Positions 52,968 through 63,127 of a stretch of DNA of 64,000 bases are shown here, piece after piece. Within the stretch, counting starts at the first letter, position 1. Every line of letters begins with the position of its first letter. A program made the translations under genes and the position numbers. The notes below the pieces were generated by a model. The model was not told where the DNA came from. It saw nothing but the letters and a program-made list of their open reading frames with translations, and did not search any database. This DNA is from Methanolobus vulcani (GTDB lineage Archaea > Halobacteriota > Methanosarcinia > Methanosarcinales > Methanosarcinaceae): positions 37,080 to 101,079 of the forward strand of contig NZ_FNCA01000011.1 of assembly GCF_900100715.1 (NCBI RefSeq), in the 5' to 3' direction.

Positions 52968-53618
52968 TCAATTGAGATCTTTTCTCTGTGCTTCTGCAAT
53001 ATAGACTATGCTTTCGCATATATTGCATGCGTGATCTCCTATTCTTTCAATGTAGCGGAGCACGAAAAGAAGGTGTGATGCGTTTGTAATTATGCTTTCA
53101 TCTGCTACCATCATTTCTATGAGCTCTTTTTCAATGGAATAGAACGCCCTGTCTATCTCATCATCTTTTTTCGCAGTAGCTTCAGCAAGTTTTGCATCAT
53201 TTGTTTCAAAAGCTATCATTGTCTGTTCAAGCATTTCACTGGCAACTTCTGCCATTTTAGGGATATCTACAAGTGGTTTGACATGATTTCCTTCCATTCT
53301 TTCTGCAATCTCTGCAATATTCACTGCCAAGTCACTCATTCTCTCAATATCGATTGCTATTTTTAGACAAGAGGTAACGAATCTCATATCTCCTGCAGTA
53401 GGGCTTTGAAGTGCAATTATTTGGGAAATTGATCTTTCAATTTTCATTTCATAATCATCAATTGGCTGGTCTCCTTCTATTACACTTTTTGCCAGCTCTT
53501 TATCAAGCTCTTTCAGAGCTTTTATTGAGTTGTCAATGGCTTCATGCGCCAACGTTCCCATTTCTTTCACATCACTTCTCAAACTATCAAGACTTTCATG
53601 GTATTTTGTACGTGTCAT
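52968..53618 (-). CDS. phoU: Phosphate regulator PhoU (copy 2)
   Basis: 216 aa with two PhoU repeats of three helices: EMKIERSISQIIALQSPTAG, RFVTSCLKIAIDIERMSDLA and LRYIERIGDHACNICESIVY. PhoU lowers Pst activity when phosphate is plentiful. It is closely related to the phoU at 53918 but separated from it by a 299-base AT-rich gap, so it may have its own promoter. Confidence 0.93.
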   Translation of the reverse strand: MTRTKYHESLDSLRSDVKEMGTLAHEAIDNSIKALKELDKELAKSVIEGDQPIDDYEMKIERSISQIIALQSPTAGDMRFVTSCLKIAIDIERMSDLAVNIAEIAERMEGNHVKPLVDIPKMAEVASEMLEQTMIAFETNDAKLAEATAKKDDEIDRAFYSIEKELIEMMVADESIITNASHLLFVLRYIERIGDHACNICESIVYIAEAQRKDLN

Positions 53619-53917
53619 TAATCCACCCTGATTTTGTTATATAGATCTCTTTTATCATGATTTTATATATTTGTTATATATGTTGATTGCTTTTGCATCA
53701 TATGATTTCTTTTCATATCTTATTATTATGCTAATATATTATTGTATTATTATATTATTTACTATATACTATGTGGTATGTAGTCTTATTTAGTTTCCTT
53801 TTTTATGAATCTTTCAGATAATTCTGATATCTCTAATTAACAAAAAATGAAGACCCAAGCATTTTTTGTATAAGCTTTGAATCTGTAATTTTGGCTATAT
53901 GGGTTTATTTTTAGTCA
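53619..53917 (-). other. AT-rich spacer between the two phoU genes
   Basis: Very AT-rich, with many TATTAT and ATATAT stretches and several possible TATA boxes. TTATATA near 53664-53670 is placed about 50 bases before the downstream phoU. I see no gene. Confidence 0.5.
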
Positions 53918-54568
53918 TCAATTGAGATTGACTCTCTGGCCAGTGGCCACATAAACAATACTCTCACAAATGTTGCATGCATGATCTCCAAACCTTTCAA
54001 GGTATCGGAGTACCAGTAAAAGATGTGATGCATTGGTGATGAGAGCTTTATCTTCTATCATCGCTTCAATAAGCCTGTTTTGGGTTCCGTAGAATAACTT
54101 ATCGACTTCTTCGTCCTTCAGGGCTGTAGATGCTGCCAGTTCGTGGTCAAGTGTTTCAAAGGCTTTGATTGTCTGATTTAGCATCTCATCACATATTTCA
54201 GCCATCTTCAGAATATTGTCCAGGTGCTCTTCATGTTTTTTTTCCATGCATTTAGCAACGTTGGCAATATCTACTGCCAGGTCACTCATTCTCTCCAGGT
54301 CAATAGCTATCTTGAAGCAGGAAATGATCAGCCTCATATCTCCTGCTGTTGGGTTCTGGCGCGCTATCAATTGTGTGGTACATTTTTCAACTTTTAGTTC
54401 ATAGTTGTCAATTATCTCATCACCTTGATATATAATATCTGCCAGTTCTGCATCCTGGGTTTTGAGTACCTGAATAGCCCCGAGTATTGCTTCACTGGAT
54501 AACTCACCCATTTCAATAATGTATCCTTTAAGCGTCCCCATATTTTGCTGAAATAAGTCCCTTGTCAT
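53918..54568 (-). CDS. phoU: Phosphate regulator PhoU (copy 1)
   Basis: 216 aa, the same length and architecture as the downstream copy, with KVEKCTTQLIARQNPTAGDM and LRYLERFGDHACNICESIVY. It follows pstB by 6 bases, the usual end of a pst operon. The two copies are clear paralogues, perhaps with divided roles. Confidence 0.94.
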   Translation of the reverse strand: MTRDLFQQNMGTLKGYIIEMGELSSEAILGAIQVLKTQDAELADIIYQGDEIIDNYELKVEKCTTQLIARQNPTAGDMRLIISCFKIAIDLERMSDLAVDIANVAKCMEKKHEEHLDNILKMAEICDEMLNQTIKAFETLDHELAASTALKDEEVDKLFYGTQNRLIEAMIEDKALITNASHLLLVLRYLERFGDHACNICESIVYVATGQRVNLN

Positions 54569-54574
54569 TTAGCC

Positions 54575-55345
54575 TCACCCGAATCTGCCAGTGATATAAT
54601 CTTCAGTTTCCTTTTTCTGTGGATTCTCAAATATTTGATTAGTTTTTCCAAATTCAATGAGGTCCCCAAGCAGGAAAAATGCTGTATAGTCTGATATTCT
54701 GGCAGCCTGTTGCATATTATGTGTTACAATGACAATCGTATAATCCTTTTTTAGTTCTAATATGAGATCTTCTATCTTACTTGTGGATATAGGGTCCAGT
54801 GCACTGCAAGGTTCATCAAAGAGTATCACTTCTGGTTTTACTGCAAGTGTTCTTGCGATACACAGTCTTTGCTGCTGACCACCACTAAGGTCGAGAGCCG
54901 AGGCATCAAGTCGGTCTGCTATTTCTTCCCAGAGTGCCCCTGACTTGAGTGCATTCTCAACTATTGATGGCATCTCTTTTTTGCTCATGCCATGGATCTT
55001 GGGTCCATAGGATATATTATCAAATATTGACATTGGGAATGGATTTGGTTTCTGGAAAACCATTCCTACTTTCTTTCTAAGATCAACAACGTCTGTTTCT
55101 CTGGAGTATATGTCTTCTCCACTAACGTTGACGTGTCCTTCTATCCTACAACTTGGAATGAGGTCATTCATCCTGTTAAGGCATCTGAGGAAAGTGGATT
55201 TACCACATCCTGAAGGCCCAATGAAGGCGGTGACGCTGTTCTTAGGGATATCGATTGATATGTCATGGAGTGCATGGTTATCTCCATACCAGAGGTTAAG
55301 GTTCTTCACCTCAATTTCGGTACCGTTTTCGTAAGTTTCTGGCAT
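54575..55345 (-). CDS. pstB: Phosphate ABC transporter ATPase PstB
   Basis: 256 aa. Walker A GPSGCGKS (43-50), [16 protein letters not shown] (a PstB-typical Q-loop stretch), signature LSGGQQQR, Walker [14 protein letters not shown], switch VTHNMQQA. It energises high-affinity phosphate uptake. Confidence 0.96.
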   Translation of the reverse strand: MPETYENGTEIEVKNLNLWYGDNHALHDISIDIPKNSVTAFIGPSGCGKSTFLRCLNRMNDLIPSCRIEGHVNVSGEDIYSRETDVVDLRKKVGMVFQKPNPFPMSIFDNISYGPKIHGMSKKEMPSIVENALKSGALWEEIADRLDASALDLSGGQQQRLCIARTLAVKPEVILFDEPCSALDPISTSKIEDLILELKKDYTIVIVTHNMQQAARISDYTAFFLLGDLIEFGKTNQIFENPQKKETEDYITGRFG

Positions 55346-55386
55346 ATGTTATCCTCTTGATTTTGTGTAAAATTGTAGGGATTTCA

Positions 55387-56253
55387 TCATCTTTTAAGTT
55401 TCTTTCTATAGTGAGATCTGATCGTAACTGCGATAACATTTACAAACAATACCAGCAGGAGTAGTATTAATGCTGTACCATATTGTATGGGCCTTGTTTG
55501 GGAGATATTTGTTCCTGCAGTGGCAAGTACATAAAGATGATATGGAAGTGCCATGAACTGTGAAAATATGGTACTTGGAAGCCTTGGATAAAAATAAGCC
55601 GCACCAGTAAGCAGAATCGGTGCAGTTTCTCCTGCAACTCGTCCAACTCCCAATATTGCACCGGTCACAACTCCCGGAATTGCAGCAGGAAGGACAACTT
55701 TTCTGATAGTCTCCCATTTCGTGACACCTAGTGCGAGTGAGGCTTCTCTGTACTCTTTTGGAACAGTCAGAAGAGCCTCCTGACTTGCTCTTATGATAAT
55801 CGGAAGTATCAATAATGCAAGTGTTAAGGATGCAGAAAGAATCGAGTCGCCAAAACCAAAATATTTGACAAATATTGCAAGACCAAATAGTCCGAATACA
55901 ACGGACGGTGTACCCGCAAGGTTATTTATTGCCATCTCGATCATCCATGTTGTTTTTCCGGGCTGGGCATATTCTGTTAGGTAAATAGCAGCCAGTATTC
56001 CTAGCGGGAGGGCAACGATCATCGAACCCATTATCAAATAGGTTGTTCCTACGATTGCAGGGAAAATTCCTCCCTGTGTCATTCCTTTTCTTGGAGCACT
56101 GGTAATAAATTCAATACTCAGGATACCATACCCGTTGGATATGATGTCATACAGGATTATTACGACAAAAGCAATAACCATGGCCATTGCAACTTTCAAT
56201 AGTGCAAAGGCTATTTTTTCATTAAGTTTTGCATTGGAGAACATGGTTATCAC
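55387..56253 (-). CDS. pstA: Phosphate ABC transporter permease PstA
   Basis: 288 aa, about six membrane helices. The EAA-type loop EYREASLALGVTKWETIRKVV contacts PstB. It overlaps pstC by 4 bases. A PstA-typical APRKGMTQGGIFPAIVGT block lies in the first outer loop. Confidence 0.94.
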   Translation of the reverse strand: MITMFSNAKLNEKIAFALLKVAMAMVIAFVVIILYDIISNGYGILSIEFITSAPRKGMTQGGIFPAIVGTTYLIMGSMIVALPLGILAAIYLTEYAQPGKTTWMIEMAINNLAGTPSVVFGLFGLAIFVKYFGFGDSILSASLTLALLILPIIIRASQEALLTVPKEYREASLALGVTKWETIRKVVLPAAIPGVVTGAILGVGRVAGETAPILLTGAAYFYPRLPSTIFSQFMALPYHLYVLATAGTNISQTRPIQYGTALILLLLVLFVNVIAVTIRSHYRKKLKR

Positions 56254-57137
56254 AGACTGAATCTATATCTCCTTTTTATGTAATTTGCAATTATATTAAT
56301 TATAAAAGTAGTAATGAAAAGTACAGAACCGATTGCAAAAAGTGCATGGAAGTGGTCGCTTCCCTGTGGGACTTCTCCCATTTCTAAGGCTATTGTGGCT
56401 GTCATGGTTCTTACTGATTCAAAAAGGCCGGAAGGGAATCCAGGTATTATCGCTGAATTTCCTGAAACCATCATGACAGTCATTGTCTCGCCAATAGCTC
56501 TTCCAATTCCAAGCATAACCGCTGCTGAAATTCCCGAAAGGGCTGCCGGGACTGTGACTTTATAGATGGTTTGCCATTCTGTAGAACCAAGCGCAAGCGA
56601 TCCTTCTTTTATGCTTCTTGGTACTGAGCTTATAGCATCTTCTGATATTGATATGATTGTGGGAAGTGCCATTATTCCAAGCATAATGGAACCTGTGAGT
56701 GCTGTCTGTCCTGTAGGCAGACTCAGGGTTTTCTGAACGATGGGCACAAGTATCACAAGGCCAAAAAATCCATATACTACAGATGGAATGCCTGCAAGTA
56801 TCTCTGTAACTGGTTTCAGGACATTTGCTATTTTAGGATCGGCAATTTCTGATATATAAATAGCTGATGCGATACCTAAGGGAACTGAGAATAATATTGA
56901 CCCGACAGTTACTACAAATGATCCCAGAAGTAGTGGTAAAAGTCCGTATTGGGGTTTAGTGGCTGTGGGTAGCCATTTTGTATCGGTTAAAAAACTGCTA
57001 ACCGGATAATTTTCAAATAGGAGTGCTCCTTCCCTAAATAAAAATATACAAAGAAGGAAAAGGGCTATCACTGCCGTCGCACCGGCTGCAAAAAGCAGTG
57101 ACTCTATGCCCTTTTCTTTTATATTTCTGTTCAACAT
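56250..57137 (-). CDS. pstC: Phosphate ABC transporter permease PstC
   Basis: 295 aa, about six membrane helices. The EAA loop SIKEGSLALGSTEWQTIYKV and the VYGFFGLVILVP block identify PstC. It lies between pstS and pstA and overlaps pstA by 4 bases. Confidence 0.94.
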   Translation of the reverse strand: MLNRNIKEKGIESLLFAAGATAVIALFLLCIFLFREGALLFENYPVSSFLTDTKWLPTATKPQYGLLPLLLGSFVVTVGSILFSVPLGIASAIYISEIADPKIANVLKPVTEILAGIPSVVYGFFGLVILVPIVQKTLSLPTGQTALTGSIMLGIMALPTIISISEDAISSVPRSIKEGSLALGSTEWQTIYKVTVPAALSGISAAVMLGIGRAIGETMTVMMVSGNSAIIPGFPSGLFESVRTMTATIALEMGEVPQGSDHFHALFAIGSVLFITTFIINIIANYIKRRYRFSL

Positions 57138-57161
57138 CTGTCCTCTAAAGCGTGGTTATTT

Positions 57162-58079
57162 TTAGTTAATTGGGAAATATCCGGATTCAGAAACAATTGC
57201 CTGTCCTGTGGAACTGAACACATAGTCTATGTATTCTTTTGCAAGTCCTGTTGGTTCTCCATTGGTGTAGTAATAGAGTTGTCTTGCAAGTGGGTATGTT
57301 CCGCTCTTAATGTTCTCAGGGGTAGCTTCTATAAATCCATCTCCTGCATTAACTGAAACTGCTTTTACGTTTTCATCAAGGTATGCATAACCTATGTATC
57401 CGATTGCCTGCGGGTTACCTGCTACGCTTTCCTTTACAAGTCCATTGTCTGAAAGTGCAAGTGCGTTTTCTGAATAGCTTTCTTCACCGAGTACGGATTC
57501 TTTGAAATATTCATATGTTCCAGAGGAACTGTCACGGCCTACAACACTGATCTCTGAATCTGCTCCTCCGACATCTGCCCAGTTTGTTATGGTTCCATTG
57601 AAGATACCTCTGAGCTGATCAAAGGTGAGTTCTGTGACTGTGTTCTCCGGGTTAACCACAACAGCTATTCCGTCCCATGCAATTGCATGTTCTACTGGAT
57701 TGACGTTGTTAGCATTTGCGTTTTCAATCTCGGATTGTTTGATCTCTCTTGAAGCCTGAGCAATGTCAGTGGTGCCGTCAATAAGTGCAGCAATTCCTAC
57801 TCCTGATCCTCCGCCTTTTACGGTGAGAATTGCATCTGGGTAGGTATTCATGAATTCTTCAGCTTCGAGTGTGGAAAGTGGTAATACGGTAGTTGATCCA
57901 GTGATGCTGAGTTCTCCTGAAACTGTGTTTTCAGTAGTTCCTGCATCTGCAGGTGATGTTTGTTCTGTTGTGGTAGTACCTCCGTTATCAACACATCCAA
58001 TTCCAATGAATGCAGTTGCAATAATTACCATCACAACAGAAAAAATTGTAATGTTTTTAAATAGTTTTCTGGATATCAT
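57162..58079 (-). CDS. pstS: Phosphate-binding lipoprotein PstS
   Basis: About 305 aa. Signal peptide with lipobox FIGIGC, then the phosphate-binding fold: ITGSTTVLPLS, GGGSGVGIAALIDGTTDIAQASRE, VGRDSSSGTYEYF. The start at 58079 is chosen for GGTGA six bases upstream. The Met at 58094 has no ribosome site. First gene of the pst operon. Confidence 0.94.
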   Translation of the reverse strand: MISRKLFKNITIFSVVMVIIATAFIGIGCVDNGGTTTTEQTSPADAGTTENTVSGELSITGSTTVLPLSTLEAEEFMNTYPDAILTVKGGGSGVGIAALIDGTTDIAQASREIKQSEIENANANNVNPVEHAIAWDGIAVVVNPENTVTELTFDQLRGIFNGTITNWADVGGADSEISVVGRDSSSGTYEYFKESVLGEESYSENALALSDNGLVKESVAGNPQAIGYIGYAYLDENVKAVSVNAGDGFIEATPENIKSGTYPLARQLYYYTNGEPTGLAKEYIDYVFSSTGQAIVSESGYFPIN

Positions 58080-58313
58080 ATATTGGTTCACCATTCTATT
58101 TTTAATACTGTTTTTTTAATACTGTTTTAACTTGTCAGTGAACCATTACAAAATCAATACATAAGGGTTATGTAAGTACAATATATACTCCTATATTCCC
58201 AGTACTCTTGTATATTGTCTATATAGGTACTATTTAGCTATATAGTCATACAATATTTTATTTCTCTCTGTCTATCATAAAAAGCATATACTTCTATAGG
58301 AATATAGGATTCT
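58080..58313. promoter_or_regulatory. Divergent pst / dihydroorotase promoter region
   Basis: ACAATATA (58179-58186) and TATATTGT (58212-58219) form an inverted repeat about 100 bases before pstS, and ACAATATT recurs near 58251. These could be phosphate-response half-sites. AGGATT precedes the dihydroorotase ATG. Confidence 0.4.
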
Positions 58314-59684
58314 ATGCCTGATATTCTTATCAAGAACACCAAAGTCTTCGTCAATAATTATCTTCAACCTGCAGAGGTGCTTATTGAGAATGGAAAGATA
58401 TCCCGTATTGCAAAAGAGATAGATGTTCAGCGTCTGAACCAGATTATTGATGCCAGGGGTTCACTTACTCTTCCTGCCGGAATTGATGTTCATGTCCATT
58501 TCCGTGACCCTGGTTTGATTGAAAAAGAAGACTGGTATACAGGATCCTGCTCCGCAGCAGCAGGTGGTATAACTACTGTGATCGATCATCCAAATACAAT
58601 TCCTCCGACTATTGATAAGAAGACATTTAAGAACAAACTTAAGATCGCAAACCGCAATTCTATAGTTGATTTCGGACTTTATGGTGGGGTAACAGGGAAT
58701 ATTGGAAAACTTCCTGAACTATGGAAGAGTGGTGCCACTGCCTTTGGTGAGATCTTCATGGCTGAATCGACTGGTGCTCTTAATATTGATGAAAAATGCC
58801 TTGATGAAGCACTAGCTGTGCTAAAACAACTTGATGCGTTACCATGTATTCATGCGGAAGATGACAAGATCAGGCTGGAATGCGAGGCTTTCCTTAAGAA
58901 TGACTATGCACCGGATTCTCACTCCCGCGCACGTCCAAATTATTGTGAGGCACTTGCCGTTGAGAAGGCTATCAAACTGATACGAAAGAACGGTGTAAAG
59001 GCACATTTCTGTCATATAAGTGCCATGGAATCTGTGGGACTTCTGCGCAAGGAACGCTATCTTGATTCTAAAGATGGTATTGCACCTACAATTACAAGTG
59101 AAGCTGCGCCTCATCATCTGTTCCTTTCGACCAAAGACTGGGATCGTCTTGGTTCATTTGGTCGAATGAATCCACCTCTAAGGGATCGTAGAAGTGTAAA
59201 GATGCTGCTGAACTCCTTGAATGATGGTACTATTGATGTAGTTGCATCGGATCACGCACCACATACTGAAGCTGAAAAAGATGTCGATATCAAGAGTGCA
59301 CCTTCCGGGGTTCCTGGCGTTGAAACTTTGATCCCATTGATGCTAGTTGCAGTTAAAAGAAATCTTCTGCCCTTGGGGCGCATGATCGATGTGACAAGTA
59401 AGAATCCTGCAAGGATATTCGGACTGAACCGTTTCTCAAAAGGAGTATTTGCTGAAGGCTATGATGCTGATATCATTATAGTTGATCATTCCAAGGTCAG
59501 TGAGATCAAGGGCGATGATCTTCATAGTAAGGCAGGATGGACCCCCTATGAAGGTATGGATGGTATTTTCCCGGAATATACTATTGCCCGTGGTGAACTT
59601 GTATGGGATGGTGACATTATTGCACCAAGAGGCCGGGGAAATTTCCTTCCGGGTAGAGGTTTCACGTCAGATGACTCTGAATAG
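58314..59684 (+). CDS. pyrC: Dihydroorotase
   Basis: 456 aa, type I dihydroorotase for pyrimidine synthesis. DVHVHFRDPG supplies the first metal-binding histidines. HAEDDKIR, FCHISAMES, APHHLFLS and VVASDHAPHTEAEKD carry later ligands and the catalytic Asp. PARIFGLNRFSKG is family-typical. Normal length. Confidence 0.93.
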   Translation: MPDILIKNTKVFVNNYLQPAEVLIENGKISRIAKEIDVQRLNQIIDARGSLTLPAGIDVHVHFRDPGLIEKEDWYTGSCSAAAGGITTVIDHPNTIPPTIDKKTFKNKLKIANRNSIVDFGLYGGVTGNIGKLPELWKSGATAFGEIFMAESTGALNIDEKCLDEALAVLKQLDALPCIHAEDDKIRLECEAFLKNDYAPDSHSRARPNYCEALAVEKAIKLIRKNGVKAHFCHISAMESVGLLRKERYLDSKDGIAPTITSEAAPHHLFLSTKDWDRLGSFGRMNPPLRDRRSVKMLLNSLNDGTIDVVASDHAPHTEAEKDVDIKSAPSGVPGVETLIPLMLVAVKRNLLPLGRMIDVTSKNPARIFGLNRFSKGVFAEGYDADIIIVDHSKVSEIKGDDLHSKAGWTPYEGMDGIFPEYTIARGELVWDGDIIAPRGRGNFLPGRGFTSDDSE

Positions 59685-59768
59685 ATATGTTCATAATTTA
59701 GAATGTGTGTTCACAATACCATAACATTTTAAATATATAATCACCTATTGTGTACATATGGTGGTGTG

Positions 59769-60674
59769 ATGAAAACCAAATTCCCCATTCATACTACGTT
59801 AAGCGCAGACGCTATTAAGGTTCTTGAGCGATACGAAAAAGAACTTGGTGCAAAGAATGTTGTACTTGAAAAGGCACTGCTTAATCTTGATTCTACTCGT
59901 TTCAAGGCCAAGCTTGATACTCAGAATATCGACCGTATCATCAAGAGAGTCACAACTGGAATTCCAGGATTGGATGATTTTCTGGAGGGTGGATTCCCTA
60001 AAGGGTTCGCTGTCGTTGTGACCGGTCCTCCAGGTACTGGCAAGACTACTTTTTCAATGCAGTATCTCATAGAGGGTGTAAAGAATGGTGAACGATGTAT
60101 CTTTTTCTCATTTGAGGAGAGGGCGCAACAATTAGTCCAACATTTTGCAAGATTTGGGTGGGATGTCGGTAAGTTCATTGATGATGGTTATCTTGAAATA
60201 TTCGGAATCTCCATGTTGACATCAGAGGAAATGATGGAGATAATAGATTCACACAAGCCAGAAAGGGTTGTTTTTGACTCTATGAATGTTCTTACGGCAC
60301 CAAGTGATTTCCGCACTTCAACTTCATGGCGCGGACTTCATCGTTTGCTAAAGAAGAACCTGACCACTGCTATTCTTGTAACTGAGAAATCCCATGGAAT
60401 AGAAGTAAAAGAGTATGATGATTTTGATTTCCTGGGTGATGGTGTTGTTTTCCTTGATTTCATTCAGACAAATGATATTGATACAACTCCTATGCCTGTG
60501 ATGGCAGTTCAGAAGATGAGGGCAACACGTGTGGACCACACGCCTCAGCCATTCAGGTTCACGAACAATGGTATCGCCAAATACAGGGCTCTCAACATTC
60601 CTTCAAAGGTTCTGCAGGATAGAATTGAAAAGCGCAGAGCTGAAAGACTTGGAATGTCAATAGACGAAGTATGA
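59769..60674 (+). CDS. KaiC-like RecA ATPase with N-terminal extension
   Basis: 301 aa from ATG 59769 (GGTGGTGTG upstream; a Met seven codons earlier lacks a site). Residues 1-58 form a helical extension resembling a ribbon-helix-helix or dimerisation arm. TGIPGLDDFLEGG, Walker A GPPGTGKT (86-93), FFSFEERAQQL and ERVVFDSMNVL follow. The 3' end overlaps the convergent DUF1614 gene by 18 bases. Regulatory target unknown. Confidence 0.85.
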   Translation: MKTKFPIHTTLSADAIKVLERYEKELGAKNVVLEKALLNLDSTRFKAKLDTQNIDRIIKRVTTGIPGLDDFLEGGFPKGFAVVVTGPPGTGKTTFSMQYLIEGVKNGERCIFFSFEERAQQLVQHFARFGWDVGKFIDDGYLEIFGISMLTSEEMMEIIDSHKPERVVFDSMNVLTAPSDFRTSTSWRGLHRLLKKNLTTAILVTEKSHGIEVKEYDDFDFLGDGVVFLDFIQTNDIDTTPMPVMAVQKMRATRVDHTPQPFRFTNNGIAKYRALNIPSKVLQDRIEKRRAERLGMSIDEV

Positions 60675-61352
60675 TATTAAACTGGCAACAATTGTTGTCA
60701 GATATATAGCTTTATAGCTACCAGCGCCACCAATGCTGATAAAGGCGCTACCTGTTCTCTCTTTATTGAATGTAAGTACTGAGATTATGTTTCCTGTTAG
60801 TATTCCGCCAACGCCTGCTATGAATGTGACAGATGCGGCATTTTCCGGAGAGACTATCAACGAGAATGGTAATGCGATAAGGCCAATGTAATCTGGTATT
60901 ATTAGTCCTATTCCACCTATCATTTCTGAAAGAAGGCTAACTGCAACAACAACAATAAGCATAATTTCCAGTGCTGTGTTGTTTGGCTGGGTCAGCAAGA
61001 GGTAAACTGTTGCAAGTGCAGGAATAATTGCTCCGCCGAGGTTTGCTGTTATTCTTGTGGTAAAAACCCTGTCTTTGCCAATGTTCAGTTCTTTTACAAC
61101 CGGGACTGAATATATATCTTCAAGGATTGGTGCATATCTGAATAATTGTTCTGGTTTTTTGGTTCGTGTGTTGATCAATGGTATTTCAACAATTGAACCA
61201 AGAATCATGGCAAAAAGGATGATCATTAGTGCAAGGGAACTTATTGTTCCAAGTGCAAGGTGTCCTTTATAACAAAGGGCTGCTGTGGGGAGCAGAATCA
61301 ATACAAAAGCTGCGTATGTCCTAATCTCGGAAATGTTAGTATATCCTCTCAT
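60657..61352 (-). CDS. DUF1614 family membrane protein
   Basis: 231 aa with about six membrane helices, NLGGAIIPALATVYLLL and GSAFISIGGAGSYKAIYLT near the end, as in DUF1614 proteins. GGAGGACAG precedes the start. Function unknown; the Gly-rich pore-like stretches would fit a transporter. Confidence 0.8.
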   Translation of the reverse strand: MRGYTNISEIRTYAAFVLILLPTAALCYKGHLALGTISSLALMIILFAMILGSIVEIPLINTRTKKPEQLFRYAPILEDIYSVPVVKELNIGKDRVFTTRITANLGGAIIPALATVYLLLTQPNNTALEIMLIVVVAVSLLSEMIGGIGLIIPDYIGLIALPFSLIVSPENAASVTFIAGVGGILTGNIISVLTFNKERTGSAFISIGGAGSYKAIYLTTIVASLISYFVY

Positions 61353-61436
61353 CTGTCCTCCGATAGTTATTAGGGTTTGAGAGCTTTAATATTTTTGGTG
61401 AGATATACTATTCGTATATCTCAAAATGTTGGTAAT

Positions 61437-61973
61437 TTAATAGTAATCAAGCTGTGATTGGAGCAATTCCTGTCTTTTCTTTTCCAGGTAGCTGTAAACG
61501 CTTCCGTGATTCGCTCCTTCAATTAGCATCTCAATTGCGGTTCTAGCTATCTGATTTTGTTCGGGAGTGCCGATCACACTAACTGTCTTTCCATAGACTG
61601 ACATTTTCACGCCTATCAACCTTTCAGTTATCTCACGGGTCTTGCCGCCTTTCCCTATAATTCTTCCTTTAAGGCGCAACAGTTCTTTTTGGGTTCCTGT
61701 GTGTTTTGAGAGATCAATGACTTCAAGCATCAGCATGTCATCATCAAACATTGTGAATGTCTTGTCCGGATTAAATCCTCTTGCAATTGCATTGATAACA
61801 TCTTCTGCCTTCATGGCTCCGACTGCGTCATCTCCTGGTATGATCTCTACAGTTCCTTCTTCACTGTCAATGTCCAGACTTGCTGTTGATTTCTCTTCTA
61901 TTATCTGTTTGACGCGGCCCTTTGGTCCTATTATTGCGCCAACTCTGTCTTTAGGAACTTTGATGTGTGTCAT
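61437..61973 (-). CDS. KH-domain RNA-binding protein (archaeal Dim2/Pno1 type)
   Basis: 178 aa with two KH motifs, VGAIIGPKGRVKQIIEEK (about 11-28) and GRIIGKGGKTREITERLIG (about 107-125). This matches the archaeal homologue of the ribosome assembly factor Dim2/Pno1, usually beside Rio1 and aIF1A as here. A role in small-subunit assembly is expected. Confidence 0.88.
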   Translation of the reverse strand: MTHIKVPKDRVGAIIGPKGRVKQIIEEKSTASLDIDSEEGTVEIIPGDDAVGAMKAEDVINAIARGFNPDKTFTMFDDDMLMLEVIDLSKHTGTQKELLRLKGRIIGKGGKTREITERLIGVKMSVYGKTVSVIGTPEQNQIARTAIEMLIEGANHGSVYSYLEKKRQELLQSQLDYY

Positions 61974-61992
61974 AATTGTCTACCTTTGTAAG

Positions 61993-62802
61993 TTATAGGT
62001 CATTTTCTTCGTTTTTCGCTTCTTTGTTCCTGATCAATTTGTACAGTTCGTGTGGATCTGCGCTAATGCTATATTTTTTGAAATAGCGTGTTATATTCTC
62101 AATGTCTCTTATCAGGAATTCTATTGATCGGGGATGCTCCCGGGTTACGGACTGACCCATATCTATGAATACGGGCTCTTCAGTTTCGGGGATTATGAGT
62201 ATGTTATACTCGCTTAGGTCTCCATGAACAAGGTTTGCTTCGTTGTACAGGAGATCAATGTAATTGATGATCGTGTCGAATGCTTCCTTTGCGGTTTCTT
62301 TTTCCATCCTGTAATCTTTTAGTTGGGGGTATGGTATTCCGTCTTCTCCCATAAATTCCATCACAAGGATGTTTCGCTCTGCCACAAAGGGTTCAGGCAC
62401 TTTAAGGCCTGCTTCTTTTGCACGTACAAGGTTTCTTTGTTCTTTTTTTGTCCATGCAAATATTATGTCACGTTTTGAATGCCTCACGTTTCTAAAACGT
62501 GGGTCTCCGAGGATGTAGTCCTCCATTGAATTGAAGGTGCTTGAAGATATTCTGTATATCTTCACAGCTATGTCTTTTTCCGTATCTTCAGCAAGGAATA
62601 CGTTTGCCTCTTTTCCTGTGCTGATGGATCCTCCAATGGCTTCTATTATTCCTTTATTAGATAATGTATAAAGGGTCTTTAAGGTTGGTTCGTCAAAGAC
62701 ATTCTCTTTTACTTTTAGAGTATCAGTATCTTTGCGTTTCATCCTTAGTTTGTCGACTCTGGTGTCAATACGTTTAACTTTGCTTGTAACTTCTTTTTTC
62801 AT
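61993..62802 (-). CDS. rio1: Rio1-type atypical serine protein kinase
   Basis: 269 aa with STGKEANVFLA (Rio1 phosphate loop), VKIYRISSSTF, VHGDLSEYNILI (catalytic loop) and VFIDMGQSVTREHP (metal-binding Asp). Rio1 acts in late small-subunit maturation. It lies between aIF1A and the KH protein, 7 bases after aIF1A. Confidence 0.94.
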   Translation of the reverse strand: MKKEVTSKVKRIDTRVDKLRMKRKDTDTLKVKENVFDEPTLKTLYTLSNKGIIEAIGGSISTGKEANVFLAEDTEKDIAVKIYRISSSTFNSMEDYILGDPRFRNVRHSKRDIIFAWTKKEQRNLVRAKEAGLKVPEPFVAERNILVMEFMGEDGIPYPQLKDYRMEKETAKEAFDTIINYIDLLYNEANLVHGDLSEYNILIIPETEEPVFIDMGQSVTREHPRSIEFLIRDIENITRYFKKYSISADPHELYKLIRNKEAKNEENDL

Positions 62803-62809
62803 GTTCTGC

Positions 62810-63127
62810 TTATCCTTTCAGGTATCCCTTGCGTTCAAGCCAGTTTACCTGTGGACGTGTATATTTCCATATTACGTCTGCTTTCTCGTTCTGGAAGTCC
62901 CAGGGGACTGCAATTACAATATCTCCTTCCCGTATCCATGTTTTCTTTTTCATTGATCCGGGAATTCTGCCCATCCTCACGACGCCATCCATACATCTGA
63001 GCTTTACGTGATTTGCTCCTAGCATGTTTTCTACGGTGGCTAGAATTTCGTTGTTTTCCTTGCGCGGGGTGCGAACTCTTGTGACTTCGCCTGTGTCTGG
63101 AACATTGTTTCTTTTCTTGTACTGCAA
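62810..63127 (-). CDS. eif1a: Translation initiation factor aIF1A
   Basis: 105 aa OB-fold: [41 protein letters not shown]. The start is TTG 63127, with GAGGG seven bases upstream, giving a KKRNN basic N-terminus that fits the family. First gene of the aIF1A-Rio1-KH operon. Confidence 0.94.
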   Translation of the reverse strand: MQYKKRNNVPDTGEVTRVRTPRKENNEILATVENMLGANHVKLRCMDGVVRMGRIPGSMKKKTWIREGDIVIAVPWDFQNEKADVIWKYTRPQVNWLERKGYLKG

